7,387 nucleotides of DNA from Betaproteobacteria bacterium UBA6904 (GTDB taxonomy: Bacteria > Pseudomonadota > Gammaproteobacteria > Burkholderiales > SG8-39). The notes beneath the pieces were generated by a model that saw only the letters and a program-made list of their open reading frames with translations, did not search any database and was not told the DNA's origin. The DNA is taken from positions 2,106-9,492 of the forward strand of contig DKBI01000049.1 in the NCBI GenBank assembly GCA_002451175.1, given 5' to 3'. Below, one piece after another: positions 1 through 5,140 of this stretch. A program made the translations under genes and the position numbers. Position 1 is the first letter of the stretch, and the number at the start of each line of letters is the position of its first letter.

Positions 1-39
1 CAGACGCTGGTCGTGGACGGCGGCGTGACGATCGTCTGA
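1..39 (+). CDS. 3' end of a short-chain dehydrogenase/reductase (SDR) gene
   Basis: Only the last 12 codons and the TGA stop are in the window. They read QTLVVDGGVTIV. The ending T-L-x-V-D-G-G followed by a few hydrophobic residues is the usual C-terminus of classical SDR oxidoreductases such as 3-oxoacyl-ACP reductase (FabG-like) or sterol/hydroxyacyl dehydrogenases, where this strand helps build the NAD(P)-binding Rossmann core. The substrate cannot be told from so little. The gene converges on the PrsW-like gene, whose stop lies 19 bases away on the other strand. Calling it an SDR rests on this one motif, so another Rossmann-type enzyme is possible but less likely. Confidence 0.72.
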   Translation, partial: QTLVVDGGVTIV

Positions 40-58
40 GCGCGCGCCGCGCGAGCGC

Positions 59-1072
59 CTACTTGCCCAGCATGTAGAGCTGCCAGAGGTCCTTGTGGCT
101 CATGTGCAGCATGGGCTGGATGGCCAGGCGCCCGGTGCGGCCGATGCTGCCCTCGAGGTAGCGCAGCTCGGCGAACTTCTCCTTCGTCGCCTCGTCCACG
201 GGCACCTCGAAGCCGCTCTCGCGCATCATGAGGATGCCCTTGGCGCGCAGCGCGAGCTCCGTGTACACGCGCAGGTAGCACAGCAGATCGGCGACGATGG
301 GGCCCTTGAACTTGTCCTTCAGCGTGTGGAGGTACCGCCCGACCGGCGAATCCGAGAGATTCCCCGAGTTGATGAGCGCGAGCATTTCCGAATCGGCGTC
401 GAAGCCCGCGCCCAGCCAGTCGCCGACCGCGCGCTCGCTCTTCTGGAACACGGCGTAGAGCAGCGGCGGCAGCACGATGATGGTGCCGAGCGTGGACACG
501 GGCGGCGAAAGGAAGAAGTGGTTGAAGGCCGAGTGCACCACGGCTGCGACGCCAAGACCGGGCAGGAAGAAGTGCAGGCCCGCGCGCTTCGCGCGGTCGA
601 AGAGCGCGAGCCCCATGACCGCAAAGACCGCCGTCGCGCCGCCGTGCATGATGGCCGTGCCGAAGCCGCGCAGGATCCAGGTGCCGATGCCGGCTTCGGG
701 GAACAGGTGCAGGAAATACAGGTTCTCGACCATCGCGAAGCCCGTGCCGACCGCGAAGCCGACGATCGCGGCGTCCACCAGGAAGCCGATGCGGTGCGCG
801 TAGATGAGGGCGATGATCAGCAGGCCCTTCAGGAATTCCTCGGTGACCGGCGCGACGTAGCGGCTGAAGACCTTGAATTCGATCTCGATCGCGGCGAGCA
901 CCTGGCCGTTCATGACGTAGCTCGCGCCGGCGACCAGGGCGCCGCCGATCACCACCGCGATCACCACGCGCAGCTTCACGAGCTTGTAGCTGTCGAGGTA
1001 GACGAGCGCGCCGAGAAAGCTCAGCACGGGAAGCAGGCCGAACAGCGTCGGCAGGAGAAGGTGGCTCGTCAT
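59..1072 (-). CDS. PrsW-family intramembrane metalloprotease with C-terminal extension
   Basis: A 337-residue multi-pass inner-membrane protein. Hydrophobic segments run roughly over residues 5-26, 33-53, 75-92, 97-122, 134-157, 166-187 and 193-210. The family signature is clear: EEFLK (78-82, the EExxK motif) near the third segment, FAMVEN (112-117, FxxxE), H143 in the fifth segment and HSAFNH (180-185) in the sixth. These are the presumed metal and catalytic residues of the PrsW / CPBP (Abi) superfamily. The founding member, Bacillus subtilis PrsW, makes the first cut in the anti-sigma factor RsiW; the substrate here is unknown. Residues about 211-337 form a soluble, charged tail that makes this protein much longer than the roughly 220-residue Bacillus protein. 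The ATG lies 22 bases after the stop of the upstream metallopeptidase/barrel gene with no separate promoter visible, so the two are probably co-transcribed. The Shine-Dalgarno sequence is weak, at best the GGGACGGG further upstream. Family assignment is firm; proteolytic activity is inferred. Confidence 0.88.
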   Translation of the reverse strand: MTSHLLLPTLFGLLPVLSFLGALVYLDSYKLVKLRVVIAVVIGGALVAGASYVMNGQVLAAIEIEFKVFSRYVAPVTEEFLKGLLIIALIYAHRIGFLVDAAIVGFAVGTGFAMVENLYFLHLFPEAGIGTWILRGFGTAIMHGGATAVFAVMGLALFDRAKRAGLHFFLPGLGVAAVVHSAFNHFFLSPPVSTLGTIIVLPPLLYAVFQKSERAVGDWLGAGFDADSEMLALINSGNLSDSPVGRYLHTLKDKFKGPIVADLLCYLRVYTELALRAKGILMMRESGFEVPVDEATKEKFAELRYLEGSIGRTGRLAIQPMLHMSHKDLWQLYMLGK

Positions 1073-1094
1073 GGCCGGGCGGCGCGACCCGTCC

Positions 1095-4031
1095 CTACAT
1101 GATCTTGAGCGATATCATCCACTCGCTGCCCGCGCGGTCGCTGCCGCGGTAGCCGGCGGCGTAGCCCAGCGACAGGGTCATGTCGTAGCGGTGCAGAACG
1201 CTGAAGCTCAGATCGACCTGCGCCCCGAGATTGGCATAGCGCTTGCGCCTCGAGGCGTCTGCGGGATCGGTCCACAGCGCGGAGGCGAAGAGCGCCGGCC
1301 GGAGCCAGGTGAGATAGAACGCCGGCGTGCCGACGGACTCGAACACGACCGGAGGAAGGTTCAGCTCGAGCAGGCTCCGCGCGTGACTCTGCCCGCTGAT
1401 CTCGTCGATGTCGAAGCCGGGAAATGCATGCGGCTCGCGATAGCGCTTCACCACGCCGCTGTCGACATAGTTGTTGCCAAACCCGCCAAAGTACAGGTTG
1501 GCGTACGGGTCGTTGCGCGGTCCGTTCGTCTTGCCCGCCGAGTTGCGCAGCCAGACCGAGGCGTGAGCCAGGGGCAGCGGAAATCCGAAGTCGAGGTCTC
1601 CGCGGATCTGGGGAATGAACGGTCCATTCGCGACGTCGCCCTTGAATACGACGTTCCACAGCAACCCGCTTTCGTCGTCGACCGCGCCGAGCGAACGGCG
1701 CACGTCCGTGTAGTGGAGTCCGAGCGTTCCCGTATTCAGCCGTGTCGAGGTCGCGGCGACGTTCTGCGCCTGCGGCAAGGTGTCGAGCCGGTCGTAATAC
1801 GCGAGGTCGGCCTTGAGTTCCAGGCGGCGCGGAGCGTCCCAGATCAGATAGTTCGTATGCCCCAGGGTGGCTGCGAAGCCCTTGCGGCTGCGGATCGTCG
1901 GCCCGAAGAGATCGTAGAAATCGGAGCGGTTCCATGACATGCCGGCTCGCCAGTCGCGATAGCGGAACTTGACGTCGAGGTGCGTGCGCTCGCTGTTAGG
2001 CAGGTCCTTCGCAGGCGTGTAAGCGGCCGTGATGCTCAGCGAGGTGAAGTCGAGCGGATCCTCGAAGTTGACGCGATAGCCGACGCCGGCCACGTTCTTG
2101 TAGCCTTGCAACACCGGATAGGCATTGGCCAGTTCGAGGTTGCGCACGGGATGGTAGGACCCTGTCGATCGCGCAATCCTCCGGTCGTCAACGGTGCCCG
2201 GCGCGGCTACCTGCCAGGTCTTCACGATTGGATGCTTAGCCGCGACTTCGGCGCCGAGGAACTTAATGGCACTGAGGTCTTTCAGCGGGCGCGGCTCGAT
2301 GATTGCCGGGACGAAGCCCGCACCGGTGTAGGTCAGGACGACGAGGCGACCGTCGGCGAGCGGGATGGGCCGAAAGAAACCGACCTCAGCGTTCGATACG
2401 GCCTCGACGTTGCCCGTGGCCACTTCAAAGCGATAGATGTTGGACACCCCCGTGTAGTAGCTGCTGCCGTAGAGGTAACGTCCATCCTGGGAAAAGACGA
2501 AGCTCTCTGGCACGGATTGACCGAAGCCAAATTGCGAAAGGGGTTGCAGATTGCCCGCGAGGACCTTTTCGAGCTCCCAGACGCGGACGTACTGGTCGCC
2601 TCTTTCGTCGCTGATGGACGCCGACAGGAGTTTTCCGTCTGGCGAGATGTCGAGATCCGACGGTACGTGCTCCCAAGGAAAGGTATGTATCGCCTGCCAA
2701 TCGGTATAGGGGTGCGGAATGCGCACCAGCGTCGCCTCACCATAGAGGTGCCGGACGCCGACCAGCGAACGGTCCGCCGGATTGAAGACCATTTCCCCGA
2801 TGCTCGCGTTCTTGAGGAGCGTGCGCACTTCACCCGACTTCATGTCGACCGCCATGAGGTCGCGCAGCGCATTGTTGTCTTCAGTGTAGAACGCGGTCCC
2901 AGAACCGGGGTCGTACGCAAACGACGCAACGCGGTAGTGCATAGCGCCCTTGATATCCGCGACGCGCCGCACGCTGCCATCCCGCGTGTTCAATGCGCCC
3001 ACGTGCTCAATGACACCCGGATAGCGAAACGCCCCGTACAGCGTGCCACTCGGCTCGTCGAAATACATGCGCGAGATCGATCCCATTGCGCTCGCCACAA
3101 GTGACCGATGCGGTGTGATCGGGTACCTGCGGACCTCGTCCAGGTTTCGGCGCTGGAATTCGTTCTCGAAGGCGATCCAGTCCTGCCAGGCCTTCTCGAC
3201 GGACATGCCGAATACGTGCTCGAACTGGTCAGCGTAGTAGCGCTTGCTCGCCTCGTCCCGCCGGATCCAGGCCAGGAGCTTCTCCGGCGTATGCGCGTAG
3301 GCGAGCCAGGTGAAGAATCGCCCACCATAGAGGTAGGCGTTCACCCCGGTCTGGAAATCCACCTTGGTTCCGCGCGAAACCAGCCCCAATGGGTCGTAGA
3401 AATGCGCGCCGTCGCGGACCATTGCGCGGAAGACCATCTCGTCGTAACCGCCCTGCGCACGCCCCAAGCCGCCGTCCATCCAGGTTTCCATGAAGACCGC
3501 CCCACCCTCGGAGTACCAGCGCGGCGCGGTGAAGCGCGGAATCGTGAGATAGCTGTAGAGCAGCGACTCGGGGTTCTGGGATTGGGCATTGACCTTGCCC
3601 AGGAAGAATCGCCGCCACCGCCTGTCCTCGTCCGAAGCAATGTCGGTCTGCACGACGTGCACCAGTTCGTGGTTCATCGTCGAATACATGCGCTCGCTGG
3701 CGGGGCTCGTCTCGAAAGCCCGGGAGAGGGGGGCGACGTCGATGATCAGGGTTGAATGCGGAGCGGGATAGGCGTGCGCGTTGCCGTAGTCCCGGAAGTC
3801 TTGGAGCAGGACGGTCGCACGCTCGGACGGCGTCCAGCCAAAGGTCCGGCGTTGCCATGCCTGAGAATTCGTGAAGGTGCGGATCGCGAGAGGTTCGATC
3901 TCCTTCAAGTAATTGTAGAAATACAGCCGCACGTCGCTCGTTTCGACCCCAGAGATATTGACTGGGCTCCTATCCGCTGCGGCGCTGGGCGACGCAAGCG
4001 CGAGCAACAACCACAGTAGGCGGCCGCGCAA
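1095..4031 (-). CDS. Secreted HExxH metallopeptidase - beta-propeller - outer-membrane beta-barrel protein
   Basis: A 978-residue protein with a signal peptide (basic MRGR, a Leu-rich core, and A17-A18-A19 before D20 as a signal peptidase I site). Residues about 30-300 look like a peptidase MA-type gluzincin: HELVH at 121-125 supplies two His ligands and the catalytic Glu, and RWYSEGGAVF (171-180) supplies E175 as the likely third ligand. Residues about 310-610 hold repeated strand units such as DISPDGKLL (461-469) and FSQDGRYLYG (513-522), typical of TolB/PD40 propellers. Residues about 640-978 alternate polar and hydrophobic strands; YFGGFGNNY (847-855) and the following G-Q-S-x-A-R-x-L-L-E-L segment resemble Omp85/BamA-type barrels. 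The last residue is Met rather than the usual aromatic. I infer an outer-membrane protein with its protease and propeller in the periplasm or at the surface. The start is TTG, chosen because a strong GGGAGGG lies about 7 bases upstream and the signal peptide begins there. By eye, GC (58% in two sampled 60-base lines) is lower than in the phosphatase gene (65% in one line). The exact substrate and family name are unknown. Confidence 0.8.
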   Translation of the reverse strand: MRGRLLWLLLALASPSAAADRSPVNISGVETSDVRLYFYNYLKEIEPLAIRTFTNSQAWQRRTFGWTPSERATVLLQDFRDYGNAHAYPAPHSTLIIDVAPLSRAFETSPASERMYSTMNHELVHVVQTDIASDEDRRWRRFFLGKVNAQSQNPESLLYSYLTIPRFTAPRWYSEGGAVFMETWMDGGLGRAQGGYDEMVFRAMVRDGAHFYDPLGLVSRGTKVDFQTGVNAYLYGGRFFTWLAYAHTPEKLLAWIRRDEASKRYYADQFEHVFGMSVEKAWQDWIAFENEFQRRNLDEVRRYPITPHRSLVASAMGSISRMYFDEPSGTLYGAFRYPGVIEHVGALNTRDGSVRRVADIKGAMHYRVASFAYDPGSGTAFYTEDNNALRDLMAVDMKSGEVRTLLKNASIGEMVFNPADRSLVGVRHLYGEATLVRIPHPYTDWQAIHTFPWEHVPSDLDISPDGKLLSASISDERGDQYVRVWELEKVLAGNLQPLSQFGFGQSVPESFVFSQDGRYLYGSSYYTGVSNIYRFEVATGNVEAVSNAEVGFFRPIPLADGRLVVLTYTGAGFVPAIIEPRPLKDLSAIKFLGAEVAAKHPIVKTWQVAAPGTVDDRRIARSTGSYHPVRNLELANAYPVLQGYKNVAGVGYRVNFEDPLDFTSLSITAAYTPAKDLPNSERTHLDVKFRYRDWRAGMSWNRSDFYDLFGPTIRSRKGFAATLGHTNYLIWDAPRRLELKADLAYYDRLDTLPQAQNVAATSTRLNTGTLGLHYTDVRRSLGAVDDESGLLWNVVFKGDVANGPFIPQIRGDLDFGFPLPLAHASVWLRNSAGKTNGPRNDPYANLYFGGFGNNYVDSGVVKRYREPHAFPGFDIDEISGQSHARSLLELNLPPVVFESVGTPAFYLTWLRPALFASALWTDPADASRRKRYANLGAQVDLSFSVLHRYDMTLSLGYAAGYRGSDRAGSEWMISLKIM

Positions 4032-4037
4032 CGGAGT

Positions 4038-4044
4038 CCCTCCC
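4038..4044 (-). promoter_or_regulatory. Strong Shine-Dalgarno sequence that fixes a TTG start
   Basis: On the minus strand GGGAGGG lies here, and its GGAGG core ends 7 bases before the TTG at 4029-4031. It is the best ribosome binding site in the window. It supports TTG, rather than a later ATG, as the start of the metallopeptidase/barrel gene, since any later start would cut into the signal peptide. Confidence 0.8.
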
Positions 4045-4067
4045 TGGACAGATCGTGCGATAGAGGA

Positions 4068-4073
4068 ATTATA
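4068..4073 (-). promoter_or_regulatory. Probable -10 element (perfect TATAAT) of the two-protease operon
   Basis: A perfect TATAAT is on the minus strand, about 37 bases before the TTG start. It implies transcription beginning near 4061 with a leader of about 30 bases. At a 17-base spacing the -35 position falls on GCGGTT (4091-4096), which is a poor match to TTGACA and lies inside the stem of the preceding terminator. The promoter may be weak, activator-dependent or read by an alternative sigma factor. The -10 is seen directly; its activity is inferred. Confidence 0.55.
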
Positions 4074-4083
4074 GGCCCCGCAG

Positions 4084-4115
4084 AAATGAAAACCGCCGGC
4101 ACGAAGGCCGGCGGT
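4084..4115 (-). terminator. Rho-independent terminator after the RGD-repeat gene
   Basis: Reading the minus strand, ACCGCCGGC (4115-4107), loop CTTCGT and GCCGGCGGT (4100-4092) form a perfect 9-bp, nearly all-GC stem. It is followed by TTTCATTT (4091-4084), a T-rich tail broken by CA. The stem ends 26 bases past the stop codon of the RGD-repeat gene. It separates that gene from the two-protease operon, whose -10 element begins 11 bases beyond the end of the tail. The tail is not a pure T-run, so some read-through is possible. Confidence 0.82.
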
Positions 4116-4141
4116 CGGATACTAGCGAGTCTTGACGTAAT

Positions 4142-4579
4142 TCAGTTCGAGCGGCCGTCACCTCGGCTGTCACCACGCCCGTCACCACGCCCGTCACCGC
4201 GACCGTCACCGCGACCATCGCCGCGGGCATCACCCCGACCGTCGCCACGGCCATCACCACGCGCATCGCCGCGACCGTCACCGCGGCCATCGCCACGGGC
4301 ATCACCCCGACCGTCGCCGCGCGCATCGCTGCGGTTGACGTTCACGTTGATCGACGTATCACCTTGACGCGTCTGAGTCCCGGATTGCTCGCTGACCTTG
4401 GCCTCGCTCCCGGCCTGCGGCGCCCGATACCGCTGCGCCGGGACGATCGTTCCCGAGAGACCGTCACTCGATGGGGCGTCAAAAACGTACGCCCCAGCCA
4501 CGGCAAGTGCTACGGCGGAGATCCCGGCGCCAATCCAAATCTTGCGTTTCTGGCTAGAGTCGTTCTTCGGTTGCGTCAT
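4142..4579 (-). CDS. Small membrane-anchored protein with 14 tandem RGDx repeats
   Basis: A 145-residue protein that I do not recognise. Residues 1-13 are polar and basic (ending KRK). Residues 14-32 form one hydrophobic segment, which could be an anchor or, with A28-G29-A30, a cleavable signal peptide. Residues 33-82 are a polar linker, rich in Ser/Gly/Gln and ending in INVNVN. Residues 87-142 are fourteen uninterrupted tetrapeptides R-G-D-x (x is Gly ten times, Ala three times, Ser once), preceded by RSDA and followed by RSN. The positive-inside rule places the repeat tail outside the cytoplasm. RGD is the integrin-binding motif of animal matrix proteins, but that role is not implied here: an alternating-charge, disordered tail that binds surfaces, polysaccharide or nucleic acid is equally possible. 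I chose the ATG at 4577-4579 because AAGGGGGG lies 7 bases upstream; a TTG nine codons earlier would place that Shine-Dalgarno sequence inside the gene. A good terminator follows. It is real by context, but its function is unknown. Confidence 0.78.
   Translation of the reverse strand: MTQPKNDSSQKRKIWIGAGISAVALAVAGAYVFDAPSSDGLSGTIVPAQRYRAPQAGSEAKVSEQSGTQTRQGDTSINVNVNRSDARGDGRGDARGDGRGDGRGDARGDGRGDGRGDARGDGRGDGRGDGRGDGRGDSRGDGRSN
4154..4321 (-). repeat. 12-bp tandem repeat (14 units) encoding RGDx
   Basis: Fourteen in-frame 12-base units with no gaps. The first two bases of each Arg, Gly and Asp codon are invariant and the variation is almost all at wobble positions; Arg uses all four CGN codons. 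A second layer is visible: 4202-4249 and 4274-4321 are 72 bases apart and agree at 45 of 48 positions, so a six-unit block was duplicated. There are no spacers between units, so this is a coding minisatellite and not a CRISPR array. Confidence 0.95.
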
Positions 4580-4846
4580 GTTATTTCCCCCCTTAAGTTG
4601 GCCCAACCGGAGTTTCGGTGGCGCCTCGCCTGCTGCCCTTGGCGGAAACCCGCCACGAAATCCTTCACCGTCACCTGCGCTTGGTCGCGTTCACGGAGCT
4701 TTCCGTTTACGCCAAGGCGCAATCTACCAGTGCTCAGGATAAAAAGGGATGCCGGTTCCGGGGGGGCTTCGTGACAAACTGCTCAAACGGTCGAAAATCG
4801 CCCTTGACGGCCCTATCCCGGGGTTTCGGGGGGCCTGCCGCAGGGG
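4580..4846 (-). other. Intergenic leader with three short inverted repeats
   Basis: This is the gap between the STAS gene and the RGD-repeat gene. I see no coding sequence with a believable start. It has three short inverted repeats: GTTGG-C-CCAAC at 4597-4607, just upstream of the Shine-Dalgarno sequence; TGGCGG-AAAC-CCGCCA at 4640-4655, able to form a 6-bp hairpin in the leader; and CGCCAAGGCG at 4710-4719. No convincing sigma-70 -10/-35 pair and no clear Rho-independent terminator for the STAS operon stand out. A T5 run on the minus strand (4741-4745) lacks a good stem. The promoter of the RGD-repeat gene must lie here unless it is read through from the STAS operon. Confidence 0.5.
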
Positions 4847-5140
4847 TCAGCCGGCCGGCACGATCTCGAAGATCTGGTCGAACCCCGAGTACTGGAAGAT
4901 ATCCTGCAGGTGCCGGTTGACCCCCACCAGCCGAAGCTTTCCTCCGGCGGCAAGGAGCCGCTTCTGGGTCTTCAGCAGAACCCCCAGGCCAGCGCTCGAG
5001 ATGTACTCCAGCCGGCTGCATTCGACCGTGACCGTCCCCTGGACCTTGTCCAGAAACGCCTGCGCAGCCGGCGATTGGGCGGCATCCAGGCGTCCCACCA
5101 CCACGATCGCCCCATCCGCGCCAAATTCAATTTGCAGCAT
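4847..5140 (-). CDS. STAS-domain anti-sigma-factor antagonist (RsbV/SpoIIAA type)
   Basis: A 97-residue protein that is a single STAS domain of the usual length for free-standing anti-anti-sigma factors. It runs from an N-terminal strand, through the GRLDAAQSP segment (16-24), to YISSAGLGVLL (46-56), which matches the phosphorylation loop of the family. Against the classical I-D-S-S-G-L-G, S49 aligns with the phosphorylated serine and S48 replaces the Asp, a variant common among proteobacterial antagonists. Unphosphorylated, such proteins bind the RsbW-type kinase and free its other partner; phosphorylated, they let go. The ATG lies inside the end of the phosphatase/kinase gene (14-base overlap), with AGGA about 9 bases ahead. 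Translation is therefore probably coupled and the two products made in proportion. The overlapping enzyme is the obvious partner; the final target is unknown. Confidence 0.9.
   Translation of the reverse strand: MLQIEFGADGAIVVVGRLDAAQSPAAQAFLDKVQGTVTVECSRLEYISSAGLGVLLKTQKRLLAAGGKLRLVGVNRHLQDIFQYSGFDQIFEIVPAG

Noticed and set aside
41..53. CGCGC-GCC-GCGCG hairpin between the convergent SDR and PrsW genes as a shared terminator
   Set aside because: The stem is only 5 bp with no T-run on either strand, and such palindromes are common by chance in GC-rich DNA.
95..1102. A 335-codon open frame on the plus strand opposite the PrsW gene
   Set aside because: It is a His/Arg/Ala/Glu-rich shadow of the PrsW-like gene with no recognisable motif or membrane segment.
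4154..4321. CRISPR array
   Set aside because: The 12-base units are directly adjacent with no spacers, keep one reading frame and encode a regular tetrapeptide; no cas gene is nearby.
4086..4367. Plus-strand frame with Ser-Pro-Arg repeats
   Set aside because: Its ATG lies beside the terminator stem of the opposite gene, with no Shine-Dalgarno sequence. The minus-strand frame has a ribosome site, a membrane segment and a terminator. Low wobble variation in both frames means the repeat itself cannot decide, but the flanking signals favour the minus strand.
4580..4606. Nine-residue N-terminal extension of the RGD protein from a TTG codon
   Set aside because: The AAGGGGGG ribosome site for the ATG at 4577-4579 lies inside this extension, so the ATG is the better start.
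4800..4846. Terminator of the STAS operon
   Set aside because: G/C runs on the minus strand here can pair only in short, competing ways (for example CCTG-CGG-CAGG), and no T-run follows. The true end of the operon is unresolved.
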